Shown here in pieces: positions 1 through 9,024 of a DNA stretch of 64,000 bases. The position numbers and the translations under genes are program-made. Positions within the stretch are counted from its first letter, which is position 1. Each line of letters begins with the position of its first letter. The notes below the pieces were generated by a model that saw nothing but the letters and a program-made list of their open reading frames with translations, made no database searches and was not told where the DNA came from. The stretch is from Rhizobium sp. G21 (GTDB taxonomy: Bacteria; Pseudomonadota; Alphaproteobacteria; Rhizobiales; Rhizobiaceae): the NCBI RefSeq assembly GCF_014158035.1, contig NZ_JACFXW010000001.1, positions 2,761,001 through 2,825,000 of the forward strand. The letters are read 5' to 3'.

Positions 1-13
1 TGGCCGCTGGGCG

Positions 14-898
14 TCAACCCATGCGCTCGGAGGCGTAGGAGCCCGGGCTCGCCGGGAAGACGATGGTCCGGTTGCCGTTCAGGAACACGCGGTGGTGGAT
101 ATGGGCGTGGATCGCGCGGGCCAGAACCTGGCTTTCCACGTCGCGGCCGATCGACACATAGTCGGAGGCCGACTGCGCATGGGTGATGCGGGCGACGTCC
201 TGCTCGATGATCGGACCTTCGTCGAGGTCGGCGGTCACGTAATGGGCCGTCGCGCCGATCAGCTTGACGCCGCGCTCGAAGGCCTGCTTGTACGGGTTGG
301 CGCCCTTGAAGCTCGGCAGGAAGGAGTGGTGGATGTTGATGATCCGGCCGGACATCTTCTTGCAGATATCGTCCGACAGCACCTGCATATAGCGGGCGAG
401 CACGATCAGTTCGGCGCCGGACTGTTCGACGATTTCCATCAGGCGCGCCTCGGCCTGCGGCTTGTTGGCCTTGGTGACGTTGACGTGATGGAAGGGAATG
501 TCGTGGTTGACGACGACTTTCTGGTATTCGAAGTGGTTGGACACCACGCCGACGATCTCGATCGGCAGCGCGCCGATCTTCCAGCGATAGAGCAGGTCGT
601 TCAGGCAGTGGCCGAAGCGCGACACCATCAACAGCACCTTCATCTTGGCGTCGCCGTCATGGAATTCCGACACCATGGCGAATTTCTTCTTCACCGGCTC
701 GAAGCCTTCGACGATTTCCTCGATCGCCACGCCTTCTTGGCTGGTGAAGGTCAGCCGCATGAAGAACATGCCGGTGTCGAGATCGTCGAACTGCGAGGAG
801 TCGACGATGTAGCAGCCCTTGTCGGCCAGAAAGCCGGTGATGGCCGCAACGATGCCTCTGGTCGAAACACAGGATACGGTCAGGACATAGTTCTTCAT
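14..898 (-). CDS. purU: Formyltetrahydrofolate deformylase PurU
   Basis: This enzyme hydrolyses 10-formyl-THF to formate and THF in the cytosol, balancing the one-carbon pool. The 294-residue product has the family's usual length. Residues 1-80 form an ACT-type domain and residues 87-280 a formyltransferase-like catalytic domain. The catalytic Asn-His pair lies in NIHH (188-191), and the conserved Asp lies in DEGPI (226-230). It is the last gene on the left edge and follows the GS/glx block on the same strand, about 205 bases downstream of the glutamine synthetase gene. In methylotrophic and marine alphaproteobacteria purU often sits with N-methylglutamate pathway genes, which fits this context. 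The family assignment is secure; the pathway link is inferred. Confidence 0.95.
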   Translation of the reverse strand: MKNYVLTVSCVSTRGIVAAITGFLADKGCYIVDSSQFDDLDTGMFFMRLTFTSQEGVAIEEIVEGFEPVKKKFAMVSEFHDGDAKMKVLLMVSRFGHCLNDLLYRWKIGALPIEIVGVVSNHFEYQKVVVNHDIPFHHVNVTKANKPQAEARLMEIVEQSGAELIVLARYMQVLSDDICKKMSGRIINIHHSFLPSFKGANPYKQAFERGVKLIGATAHYVTADLDEGPIIEQDVARITHAQSASDYVSIGRDVESQVLARAIHAHIHHRVFLNGNRTIVFPASPGSYASERMG

Positions 899-1103
899 GT
901 GAGGCCTTTCGAACGCCTGTTTGACAAAATTCCACCCGGCGGGCCGGCGAGGCCCGCATTAACTTCCCCTGGCGTCTATGACAAGGCCGCCCCCGGTCCG
1001 GACGCCTTCCGCCGGTGTTTGGCGGGCGCGTCGGTTCGGAGGCAGCATAGGGCATTTCCCGTGTCGCTATTTGCTGTTTGCGACAGCTCCTTGATGCCGC
1101 CCG

Positions 1104-2412
1104 TCAAATATCGAGCGTGGTCGCCCTTTCCCATTCGGTGAACTGGGAGCAGTAGCTGTTCCACTCCTGATGCTTGAGCTTGAGATAGGCCGAGGAGAAG
1201 GCCTCGCCCATGGCGGCTTTCAGGCCTTCGTCCCGGTCATATTCGCGCAGCGCGTCGAGCAGATTGAGCGGCAGGCGCGGCGCATCGGTGATCTTGTGGC
1301 CGTCCCTGTACATGTCGATGTCGTGATGCGGACCGGGATCGGCGTCGCTCGCGAGCCCGCTCAGCCCGGCGGCGATGATGATCGCCTGCAGGAGATAGGG
1401 GTTGACCGCGCCGTCGGGCAGCCGAAGCTCAAACCGGCCGGGGCCGGGCACGCGCACCATATGGGTGCGGTTGTTGCCGGTCCAGGTCACCGTGTTGGGC
1501 GCCCAGGTCGCGCCGGATATGGTGCGCGGCGCGTTGATGCGCTTGTAGGAATTGACGGTCGGATTGGTGATGGCGGCGAGCGCCGAGGCGTGCTTCATGA
1601 TGCCGCCGAGGAAGGTCTTGCCCCCTTTGCGACAGACCGAAGGGCATGGCCTTGTCGGCGAAGGCGTTGACTTTGCCGTCGAGATCCCAGACCGAGATAT
1701 GGCAATGGCAGCCGTTTCCAGTCAGGCCCTTGAACGGCTTGGGCATGAAAGTGGCGCGAAGGCCATGCTTTTCCGCCACCGACTTGACCATGAACTTGAA
1801 AAAGGAATGCTTGTCGGCGGTCTGCAGCGCATCGTCATATTCCCAGTTCATCTCGAACTGGCCATTGGCGTCCTCATGGTCGTTCTGGTACGGCTTCCAG
1901 CCGAGCTCCAGCATGTAATCGCAGATTTCGGCGATCACGTCATAGCGGCGCAGCAGCGCCTGTTGATCGTAGCAGGGCTTTTCGGCCGTGTCGGCGGCGT
2001 CCGAAATGGTCGAACCGTCGGGTGTGATCAGGAAGAATTCGGCCTCGACGCCGGTCTTGACGCGCAGGCCTTTCTCGGCCGCCTCGGCGATGCGCTTCTT
2101 CAGCACCACGCGCGGCGCCTGTTCGACCAGTTCGTCCTCCATGATGCAGTCGGCGGCGACCCAGGCGACGTCCGTCTTCCATGGCAGTTGGATGACCGAG
2201 GACGGATCTGGCTTGGCGAAGAGATCGGGATGGGCGGGCGTCATGTCGAGCCAGGTGGCGAAACCGGCAAAGCCCGCGCCTTCCTCCTGCATGCCCTTGA
2301 TGGCGGCAGTCGGGACCAGCTTGGCGCGCTGGGCGCCGAACAGGTCGGTATAGCTGACCATGAAATATTTGACGCCGCGCTCCTTGGCCCAGCTTTCAAG
2401 ATCCAGTGTCAT
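1104..2412 (-). CDS. glnT: Type III glutamine synthetase GlnT / gamma-glutamylmethylamide synthetase-like (frameshifted)
   Basis: This is a glutamine synthetase-fold ATP-dependent ligase that joins glutamate to ammonia or methylamine. The N-terminal part reads from ATG 2412 (MTLDLESWAKERG). It includes the metal/substrate motifs EAEFFL and NGCHCHIS, and the C-terminal part carries NPTVNSYKR and the VPGPGRFELRLPDGA motif. The two parts lie in different frames. The break is at a five-C run at 1621-1625, where one extra base (or equivalent indel) is present; corrected, the product is about 435 residues. It is downstream of an OsmC gene and the glxBCD genes. With N-methylglutamate synthase-type neighbours, a GMAS-like role is as likely as GlnT; sequence reading alone cannot separate these. 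Confidence 0.85.
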
Positions 2413-2507
2413 TTCAATTCCCCTCGATGGCGGGGCTCTACGGCCCCTGAACATGTGACATTCGCAAAGCCCGGACGCGCTGTCGGCGTTTGTTTCCGGG
2501 CTCTCGC

Positions 2508-2969
2508 TCAGACGGCGGGTTCGCAGCGGATCTCGGTGCGAACCGAATTGGCGATGAAGCACTCCTCATGCGCGAGATGGTGGAGATCATCGATGACGGA
2601 CTTTTCCGGCGCATCGCCCTCCCAAGCGATGCGGGGCCGGAGCGTCACCCGGCTGACCCAGAAACGGCCCGAGGCGTTCTTTTCCATGACGCCTTCGGCC
2701 TGATCTTCGTAACTGTTGACCACCAGTCCCCGCTTTGCCGCGAGGTAGAGGAAGGTCATCATGTGGCAGGACGAGAGGCTGGCGACGAAGGCCTCCTCCG
2801 GATCGACCCCCGACGGGTCGGAATAGCGCGGCACGACATGCGGCGATGACGAGGCCCTCAGAACCACGCCGCCGTCGAACGCCCAGGAATGGCCGCGGCT
2901 GAAGCGACTGTCCGAAAACACCTCGCCTTCCGCGCGCTCCCAGAGGATCGTGGCGGTGTAGCTCGCCAT
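2508..2969 (-). CDS. OsmC family protein
   Basis: The 153-residue product belongs to the OsmC/Ohr fold, whose members typically reduce organic peroxides using paired cysteines. A cysteine lies in the SSCHMM motif and a second Cys lies in the HEECFI segment near the C-terminus, the expected spacing for OsmC-type peroxidatic and resolving cysteines. The start ATG lies one base beyond the stop of glxD, so the gene is translationally close to the glx genes and probably in their operon. A physiological link (detoxification alongside formaldehyde-releasing methylamine metabolism) is only a guess. OsmC-like proteins of other function cannot be excluded. Confidence 0.85.
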   Translation of the reverse strand: MASYTATILWERAEGEVFSDSRFSRGHSWAFDGGVVLRASSSPHVVPRYSDPSGVDPEEAFVASLSSCHMMTFLYLAAKRGLVVNSYEDQAEGVMEKNASGRFWVSRVTLRPRIAWEGDAPEKSVIDDLHHLAHEECFIANSVRTEIRCEPAV

Positions 2970-2970
2970 G

Positions 2971-4299
2971 TCAGAAGCCTCCCTTGCCCGGATACCAGCT
3001 GGTGCCGGCCAGCGGCACCTGCGCCATGGCGGCGGCTTCCATCGTCAGCGCGCAGAGATCTTCGGGCTCGAGATTGTGCAGCTTGTTCTTGCCACAGGCC
3101 CGCGCGATGGTCTGGGCTTCCAGCGTCATCACTTTCAGATAGTTGGCGAGACGCCGGCCGGCCGCGACAGGGTCGAGACGAGCGGCGAGTTCCGGATCCT
3201 GCGTGGTGATGCCGGCCGGGTCCTTGCCTTCATGCCAGTCGTCATAGGCGCCTGCGGTGGAGCCGAGTTGTCTGTATTCCTCTTCCCATTTCGGGTCGTT
3301 GTCGCCGATCGCGACCAGCGCCGCGGTGCCGATGGCCACTGCATCGGCGCCCAGCGCCAAGGCTTTGGCGACATCGGCGCCCGACCGGATGCCGCCCGAA
3401 ATCACCAGCTGCACCTTGCGATGCATGCCGAGATCCTGCAGCGCCTGCACGGCCGGACGGATGCAGGCGAGCGTCGGCATGCCGACATTCTCGATGAACA
3501 CGTCCTGAGTGGCGGCCGTGCCGCCCTGCATGCCGTCGAGCACCACGACGTCAGCCCCGGCCTTCACCGCCAGCGCGGTGTCGTAATAGGGACGCGCGCC
3601 GCCGACTTTCACATAGATCGGCTTTTCCCAATCGGTGATTTCGCGCAGTTCGAGGATCTTGATCTCGAGATCGTCGGGACCGGTCCAGTCGGGATGGCGG
3701 CAGGCCGAGCGCTGGTCGATGCCCTTGGGCAGGTTGCGCATATTGGCGACGCGGTCGGAGATCTTCTGTCCGAGCAGCATGCCGCCGCCGCCGGGTTTGG
3801 CGCCCTGGCCGACCACCACTTCGATGGCGTCGGCGCGGCGCAGATCCCGTGGGTTCATGCCGTAACGCGACGGCAGATACTGGTAGACGAGCTTTTCGGA
3901 ATGGCCGCGCTCTTCGTCGGTCATGCCGCCGTCGCCCGTCGTCGTCGAGGTGCCGGCGATGGTCGCGCCGCGCCCCAGCGCTTCCTTGGCGTTGCCCGAG
4001 AGCGCGCCGAAGCTCATGCCGGCGATGGTGATCGGCGTTTTCAGATGGATCGGCTTCTTGGCGAAGCGGGTTCCCAGCACCACGGACGTGTCGCATTTCT
4101 CGCGATAGCCTTCGAGCGGATAGCGCGAGATCGAGGCGCCGAGAAACAAGAGGTCGTCGAAATGCGGAACCTTGCGTTTGGCGCCGGCGCCACGGATGTC
4201 ATAAATGCCGGTCGCTGCGGCGCGACGGATTTCCGCGAGCGTGTAGTCGTCGAAGGTCGCGGATTTGCGGGGCGGGGTATAGGGATTGTGATAGGACAT
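2971..4299 (-). CDS. glxD: FMN-binding glutamate synthase-family protein GlxD (N-methylglutamate synthase large subunit type)
   Basis: This 442-residue protein matches the FMN/Fe-S synthase domain of glutamate synthase, encoded as a stand-alone subunit. Recognisable features are the GMSFGALSGNAKEALGRGA segment, the glycine-rich GQGAKPGGGGMLLG segment, and a TIM-barrel phosphate-binding region with SGGIRSGADVAKALALGADAV. In S. meliloti this arrangement is called glxD; in methylamine users the equivalent is MgsC of N-methylglutamate synthase, which makes N-methylglutamate from methylamine and glutamate. It lies 14 bases downstream of glxC. The subunit assignment is strong; the substrate is inferred from the neighbouring amidotransferase, GXGXG and glutamine synthetase genes. 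Confidence 0.9.
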   Translation of the reverse strand: MSYHNPYTPPRKSATFDDYTLAEIRRAAATGIYDIRGAGAKRKVPHFDDLLFLGASISRYPLEGYREKCDTSVVLGTRFAKKPIHLKTPITIAGMSFGALSGNAKEALGRGATIAGTSTTTGDGGMTDEERGHSEKLVYQYLPSRYGMNPRDLRRADAIEVVVGQGAKPGGGGMLLGQKISDRVANMRNLPKGIDQRSACRHPDWTGPDDLEIKILELREITDWEKPIYVKVGGARPYYDTALAVKAGADVVVLDGMQGGTAATQDVFIENVGMPTLACIRPAVQALQDLGMHRKVQLVISGGIRSGADVAKALALGADAVAIGTAALVAIGDNDPKWEEEYRQLGSTAGAYDDWHEGKDPAGITTQDPELAARLDPVAAGRRLANYLKVMTLEAQTIARACGKNKLHNLEPEDLCALTMEAAAMAQVPLAGTSWYPGKGGF

Positions 4300-4313
4300 G
4301 ATTTCCCCTTGCC

Positions 4314-5000
4314 TCAGTAAGCGTCGGCATTGTCGATGTTGAAATTGTAGAGTTTGCGCGCCGAGCCGTAGCGCTTGAACTCTTCGGGCTTGACGCCGGT
4401 GACGCCGCCCTTTTCGAGAAGCTCGGCGAGCTTTTCGAGATGTTCGGGCCGCATCTCCTTTTCGATGCAGTCGGCGCCGAGGCTTTTGACCGAGCCGCGC
4501 ACGAACAGCTTGGCTTCATAGAGCGAATCGCCGAGCGCTTCGCCGGCGTCGCCGCAGACCACGAGATGACCCGACTGGCCCATGAAGGCCGACATATGGC
4601 CGATGGAGCCGTGGACGACGATGTCGATGCCCTTCATCGAGATGCCGCAGCGCGAGGCGGCGTTGCCCTTGATGACGAGCAGGCCGCCGCGGCCGGTGGC
4701 TCCGGCATACTGGCTGGCGTCGCCTTCGATGACGACCGCGCCGCTCATCATGTTTTCGGCGACGCCGGGGCCGGCCGAGCCATGCACGGTGACGGTCCCG
4801 CCGTCATTCATGCCGGCGCAGTAATAGCCGACCGAGCCCTTGACCTCGACGGTGACGGGGCTGTCGATGCCGACGGCGACGGCGTGGTGGCCGCGCGGAT
4901 TGATCACTTCGAAATTGGTGTCGTTGGCGCCGGCGGCGAGGCCGTGCAGCGCCTTGTTGAGATCGCGCAGCGGCGTTTGCGACAGATCGAATACTGGCAT
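4314..5000 (-). CDS. glxC: GXGXG-motif protein GlxC (glutamate synthase alpha-subunit C-terminal type)
   Basis: The 228-residue product corresponds to the C-terminal beta-helix (GXGXG) domain of glutamate synthase, made as a separate subunit. Repeating turns such as VGYYCAGMNDGGTVTVHG, GGLLVIKGNAA and SGHLVVCGDAGEALG are typical of that right-handed helix. It sits between glxB (37 bases upstream) and glxD (14 bases downstream) on the same strand. The three genes together therefore rebuild a split glutamate synthase: amidotransferase, GXGXG domain and FMN domain. Its role is structural, connecting the two catalytic subunits. The family call is firm; whether the complex makes N-methylglutamate or another product is inference. 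Confidence 0.9.
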   Translation of the reverse strand: MPVFDLSQTPLRDLNKALHGLAAGANDTNFEVINPRGHHAVAVGIDSPVTVEVKGSVGYYCAGMNDGGTVTVHGSAGPGVAENMMSGAVVIEGDASQYAGATGRGGLLVIKGNAASRCGISMKGIDIVVHGSIGHMSAFMGQSGHLVVCGDAGEALGDSLYEAKLFVRGSVKSLGADCIEKEMRPEHLEKLAELLEKGGVTGVKPEEFKRYGSARKLYNFNIDNADAY

Positions 5001-5037
5001 GGATTTCTAACTTTCCTGTCTTGAAGCGCGGACGGGC

Positions 5038-5943
5038 TCAGGCCGCCTTGTCGTGATCCCAGAAATAGACGGTGGCCGGCTCGGGCTCCCAGACGCGGGC
5101 GTTCTCGATGCCCGGCAGATTGACGAGCGCGCGGTATTCCGAGCCGAAGGCGACATACCGGTCGGTCTCGGCCATCACGGCGGGCTTGCAGGCGATGGGA
5201 TCGCGCACCACGCCGAAGCCGGACTTGGTGCCGACCACGAAAGTGAAGAAGCCGTCGAGATCGTCGAGCGCGCCGGTCAGCGCCTCGCCGAGATCCTTGC
5301 CCTTGGCCATTTCGGCGGTGAGATAGGCGGCGGCGACTTCGGAATCGTTCTGTGTTTCGAAACGCATGCCTTCGCGGATCAGTTCGCGGCGGAGATTGTT
5401 GTGGTTCGAGAGCGAGCCGTTATGCACCAGGCACTGGTCCGGCCCGGTCGAGAAGGGATGGGCGCCGAGCGTGGTCACCGCGCTTTCGGTCGCCATGCGG
5501 GTATGGCCGATGCCATGCGTGCCCTTCATGGCGCGGACGCCGAAGCGGGCGACGACATCCTTGGGCAGGCCGACTTCCTTGTAGATCTCGACGCTTTCGC
5601 CCGACCCCATCAGCCGGATGTCCGGACGGATCTCGGCGAGAATCTCGCGCATGCGCGGCAAGTCGGCCTGATCCACCTCGATAACTGCATGCGTGCTCTT
5701 GCGTTCGACGGAAGCGCCGACGCCAGCTTTGGCGAGATCGGCGTCGAGGCCCGCGAAATCCGTCTCCGGCGATGCCGATTGCACCGTGATTTTCGCCTTG
5801 CCGCCTTCCGCGCCGCCATAGATCGCGATGCCGGCCGAATCGGGGCCGCGATCGGTCATGGTGATCAGCATGTCCGAGAGCAGCGCGCCGAGTTCGGGCT
5901 CCAGGCTTTTGTCTTTGATGAAGAGGCCAACAATGCCGCACAT
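5038..5943 (-). CDS. glxB: Class II glutamine amidotransferase GlxB
   Basis: This 301-residue protein has the N-terminal nucleophile glutamine amidotransferase fold. It starts MCGIVGLF, so removal of Met exposes the catalytic Cys2. The HTRMATESAVTTLGAHPF segment and the NGSLSNHNNLR motif line the glutaminase pocket, as in PurF and GltB. It is the first gene of the glxBCD set and supplies the amidotransferase-like subunit (MgsA in methylamine pathways). The start is fixed by the Cys2 requirement. About 75 bases separate it from the XRE-cupin regulator upstream on the same strand, so the two may be co-transcribed or separately controlled. Confidence 0.92.
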   Translation of the reverse strand: MCGIVGLFIKDKSLEPELGALLSDMLITMTDRGPDSAGIAIYGGAEGGKAKITVQSASPETDFAGLDADLAKAGVGASVERKSTHAVIEVDQADLPRMREILAEIRPDIRLMGSGESVEIYKEVGLPKDVVARFGVRAMKGTHGIGHTRMATESAVTTLGAHPFSTGPDQCLVHNGSLSNHNNLRRELIREGMRFETQNDSEVAAAYLTAEMAKGKDLGEALTGALDDLDGFFTFVVGTKSGFGVVRDPIACKPAVMAETDRYVAFGSEYRALVNLPGIENARVWEPEPATVYFWDHDKAA

Positions 5944-6018
5944 GGGTTTATTCTCCAGTTCCTACGCCTGGACAAATATCACCCACATGAAATTAGTTCA
6001 ACTGTTATGAAAGATATT

Positions 6019-6681
6019 TTACCGGCGTCCGCGCGCTTTTTCCGGGTAGGAGATGATTGACAGATAACGCGCCGGCAGTTTCACGAGAACCTCGGGTCCA
6101 TGTGGCGCATCGGCGTCGAAAAACAGGCTGTCGCCGGGAGTCATCGGATAGAGTTTGTCGCCGTGGCGGTAGTGGACTTCGCCTTCAAGCATATAGAGAA
6201 ATTCGAGCCCCTCATGCTGAAAGGTCGGGAAGACGTCGGAATCGGTGGTGAGCGTGATCAGATAGGGCTCGACCACGACGCCGGACGTGTTGTTGCCGAT
6301 ATGGCCGAGCAGATTGTACTGGTGGCCGGCGCGCGTTCCGCGTCGCTCCAACTCCACGCCTTCGCCCGCCTTGACGAACATCGCATTGCGACTTTCCTCG
6401 AAGCGCCGGAAGAATGCGGTGACCGGAACGCCCAGCGCTTGAGCCAGGGATTGCAGCGTGGTCAGCGACGGCGACGTGTTGCCGTTCTCGATCTTGGAGA
6501 GCATGCCGAGCGAGATCCCGGTGGCGCTGGCGAGATCCGAGCCGGTGATGCCGAGCTTCTTGCGCAGTGTGCGGACTTCATGGCCGATGGCCCGCTCCAG
6601 ATTGTTTTCCCGCGCATCCTCGCGCACGGCATGCGGGTTTTGGAACGGCAGGCCGTCATGGCCAGCTTCGACTGTCGTCAT
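6019..6681 (-). CDS. XRE-family regulator with C-terminal cupin domain
   Basis: The 220-residue product has an N-terminal helix-turn-helix of the Cro/C1 type (about residues 35-90) and a small cupin domain (about 145-215) of the kind that senses a metabolite. This architecture is common for regulators of amine, amino-acid and sulfonate catabolism. Its position directly upstream of glxBCD on the same strand suggests local control of the glx/GS operon, but no operator was identified. The ATG at 6681 gives a product of normal length. Confidence 0.88.
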   Translation of the reverse strand: MTTVEAGHDGLPFQNPHAVREDARENNLERAIGHEVRTLRKKLGITGSDLASATGISLGMLSKIENGNTSPSLTTLQSLAQALGVPVTAFFRRFEESRNAMFVKAGEGVELERRGTRAGHQYNLLGHIGNNTSGVVVEPYLITLTTDSDVFPTFQHEGLEFLYMLEGEVHYRHGDKLYPMTPGDSLFFDADAPHGPEVLVKLPARYLSIISYPEKARGRR

Positions 6682-6754
6682 TCTCTGCGCTTTCCGAATT
6701 TCCTGATGGGAAAAATCTTAACAGGAATACGCCGCCACAGGAAAGAGGTTTTGG

Positions 6755-7729
6755 TTATTTTCGCATGTTGCTCGGGCTCTCGCCATAGAGCCTTCGGAAG
6801 GCGCGCGAGAATTGCGAGGCGCCGGAAAAGCCGCAGGCCAGCGCGATCTCGGAGATCTTCATGGGGCTTTGCCGGAGCAGCGACCGGCCGTGCTCCAGTC
6901 GGATGCGCAGATATTCTTGCTGAAAGCTGGCGTTGAGATGGGCGGCGAACAGCCGGTCGAGATGGCGTTCGGATACGCCGGCGAGCGCTGCGAACTCCGC
7001 CCGGCTCGCCGGCTCTTCAATCGAGGTTTCCATTCGCTCGAGCACGGCGATCAGCCCCGCATGGCGTATGCCGTAGCGCGCCGTCACCGACGACCGTTGC
7101 GGGCTGGTGGGCGGATCGACATGCCGATGCAGGAACCAGTCGCTGACCGCCCGCGCAAAATCCGGACCGTGTCGATCCTCGATCAGCGAATGCATGAGGT
7201 CGAGCGGGGCGACGCCGCCGCCGCAGGTGATCCGGTCGCGATCGATCACGAAGCGCACCCGCTCCGGCACCAGGTTGGGCCAGCGCTCGATCAACGCGGC
7301 GGCATACTCCCAATGCACGGTGAAACGACGTCCGGCCAAGAGGCCCGCCGCCGCGAGCAGAAGCGGGCCGCCTGAAATGCCGCCCAGCGCCAGACCCGAC
7401 CGGGCCATCCGTCTGAAGAACGCCGTCAGCTGCGCATTGGCGAGATAACGGGCCGGATCGCCGCCGGCCACCACGAGAAGCATGTCGAGTTCACTCGCCT
7501 CGCGCGGCAGCGGCTCGACCGGGGCAAGCACGCCCACGGAGGATTCCGCCATGTCGGTTTCCGCGCCGAAAAAGCGCAACTCGAACAATATTTTGCCGGC
7601 TAAGAGATTGGCGGCGCGCAGCGGTTCCACCGCCGAGGCGAAGGACATCAGAGCGTAACCCGGCAGCAACAGAAAGCCGACCCGGTAGGGCTCGGCGCTC
7701 TTGTTGCCGTGGGCGCCGCGCGCCGTCAC
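6755..7729 (-). CDS. glxA: GlxA-family transcriptional regulator (DJ-1/PfpI-like plus AraC HTH)
   Basis: This 324-residue regulator has a DJ-1/PfpI-like N-terminal domain (about 15-185) that normally binds a small ligand, and an AraC-type double HTH (about 225-320) with the FSGASQFSRAFRRLYGESP signature. It starts with GTG at 7729, in a GTGA overlap with the stop of the cyclic-nucleotide-binding gene, which implies translational coupling. Regulators of this family are neighbours of glxBCD in S. meliloti and of carnitine, betaine or dimethylglycine catabolic genes elsewhere. It is therefore a likely activator of the block downstream. The ligand is unknown. Confidence 0.88.
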   Translation of the reverse strand: MTARGAHGNKSAEPYRVGFLLLPGYALMSFASAVEPLRAANLLAGKILFELRFFGAETDMAESSVGVLAPVEPLPREASELDMLLVVAGGDPARYLANAQLTAFFRRMARSGLALGGISGGPLLLAAAGLLAGRRFTVHWEYAAALIERWPNLVPERVRFVIDRDRITCGGGVAPLDLMHSLIEDRHGPDFARAVSDWFLHRHVDPPTSPQRSSVTARYGIRHAGLIAVLERMETSIEEPASRAEFAALAGVSERHLDRLFAAHLNASFQQEYLRIRLEHGRSLLRQSPMKISEIALACGFSGASQFSRAFRRLYGESPSNMRK

Positions 7730-8181
7730 GTGAGCCTCGACGACAGGGCCTCCAGATCGGCGGCGAGCTTCGTGAAGTTCTCGCGCAGGCGTTGCTGCAG
7801 CGATACCGCCACCTCCGGATATTCTTCCAGCATGCGGTGAAACAGCGCCCGGGAGATACGGATCACTTCGCTGGCTTCGGCCGCGACGGCGGAGAACTGC
7901 CGCTCGACCTCGGCGACCATGGCGATTTCGGTCAGCATCGAGCCGGGTCCGGCTTCGCCGGTCTTGTGCTCGCCGCGCGAGGGCGAATAGCGCACGAGGT
8001 CGATACGCCCCGCCGTCACCACATAGGCGCCGTCGGCGGCCTCGCCCTGGCGAAACAGGATGCGGCCCGGCTCTATGCGGCGGCGCTCGGCGCCGAAGGC
8101 CAGAAGGCGCAGATGGTCCTCGCTCAGATCCCGGAAGATCGAGAGACGCTGAAACAGCGCGATATCGTCCTTGAGCGCCAA
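7726..8181 (-). CDS. Cyclic nucleotide-binding domain protein
   Basis: The 151-residue protein is a single CRP/FNR-type cyclic-nucleotide-binding beta-roll (about residues 10-125, with GRILFRQGEAADGAYVVTAG) followed by a short helix. No DNA-binding HTH is present, so it is probably a signalling module and not a transcription factor. The phosphate-binding cassette looks degenerate (GPGSMLTEIAMV), so nucleotide binding is uncertain. It follows the response regulator gene by 13 bases on the same strand and overlaps the start of glxA. Similar proteins lie beside this response regulator in other rhizobia as far as I recall. Confidence 0.8.
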   Translation of the reverse strand: MALKDDIALFQRLSIFRDLSEDHLRLLAFGAERRRIEPGRILFRQGEAADGAYVVTAGRIDLVRYSPSRGEHKTGEAGPGSMLTEIAMVAEVERQFSAVAAEASEVIRISRALFHRMLEEYPEVAVSLQQRLRENFTKLAADLEALSSRLT

Positions 8182-8194
8182 AGCCTGTCCTGCC

Positions 8195-8878
8195 TTACGG
8201 AATGATCTTGTAGCCGCCGTTCTCGGTCACGAGAATTTCGGCGTTGGAGGGGTCACGCTCGATCTTCTGGCGCAGGCGGTAGACATGCGTTTCCAGCGTA
8301 TGGGTGGTGACGCCGGAATTGTAGCCCCAGACCTCTTCCAGCAATTCGTCGCGGCTGACCGATTTCTGCCCGGCGCGGAAGAGATAGCGAATGATCGCCG
8401 CTTCCTTCTCCGTCAGCCGGATCTTCTTGCCGTCCTGGTCGGTCAGCAGCTTCTGCGCCGGCTTGAACAGGTAGGGGCCGACATTGAAAGTCGCGTCCTC
8501 GCTCTGTTCGTACTGTCTCAGCTGGGCGCGGATGCGGGCGAGCAATACGGCGAAGCGGAAGGGCTTGGTGACATAGTCGTTGGCGCCGGCTTCCAGTCCC
8601 AGGATCGTGTCGGCGTCGGTGTCGTGACCGGTCAGCATGATGATCGGGCTCTTGAAGCCGTTCTTGCGCAGCAGCTTCACCGCCTCGCGGCCATCCATGT
8701 CGGGCAGGCCGACATCCATGATCAGGAGGTCTATCTGTTCGGAACGGGCTGTCTGGATGCCCTTGGTCGCGCTTGCTTCTTCGACGACGCGGAATTCCTC
8801 GTAGAGCGACAATTGTTCGACGAGCGCTTCGCGCAGGTCCTGGTCGTCATCCACGAGAAGAAGATTGCGGGCGTTCAT
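8195..8878 (-). CDS. OmpR/PhoB-type response regulator, CenR-like
   Basis: The 227-residue protein has a receiver domain (1-120) with an acidic pocket at D10-D12, the phosphoacceptor D55 in LLIMDVGLPDMDG, T83 and K105. A winged-helix DNA-binding domain follows (about 130-227), ending in the ETHVYRLRQKIE recognition region. It closely resembles the conserved alphaproteobacterial cell-envelope regulator CenR. No histidine kinase is adjacent. The L,D-transpeptidase gene is transcribed divergently from the same intergenic region, which fits a cell-envelope role. The family call is firm; the CenR identity rests on overall resemblance. Confidence 0.88.
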   Translation of the reverse strand: MNARNLLLVDDDQDLREALVEQLSLYEEFRVVEEASATKGIQTARSEQIDLLIMDVGLPDMDGREAVKLLRKNGFKSPIIMLTGHDTDADTILGLEAGANDYVTKPFRFAVLLARIRAQLRQYEQSEDATFNVGPYLFKPAQKLLTDQDGKKIRLTEKEAAIIRYLFRAGQKSVSRDELLEEVWGYNSGVTTHTLETHVYRLRQKIERDPSNAEILVTENGGYKIIP

Positions 8879-8905
8879 GGCGTCGTTCTCTCATTTGCAA
8901 CGAGT

Positions 8906-8915
8906 CAATCGATTG
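8906..8915. promoter_or_regulatory. Perfect 10-bp palindrome upstream of the response regulator
   Basis: CAATCGATTG lies 28-37 bases upstream of the response-regulator start, next to a GAGTC (GANTC, CcrM-type methylation) site. It lies in the divergent region shared with the L,D-transpeptidase gene. It could be an operator, but a 10-bp palindrome can occur by chance and no second copy was seen. Confidence 0.25.
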
Positions 8916-9024
8916 GTATGTCAGAATACGCAGCGAGGGCAAGGCCAGGGCGATTCCACCCCTTCCTAGCTTCTGAAAAAACATCACCTGCAACACAATT
9001 CTCTGAAAATAGCGTCCGGAGGCG

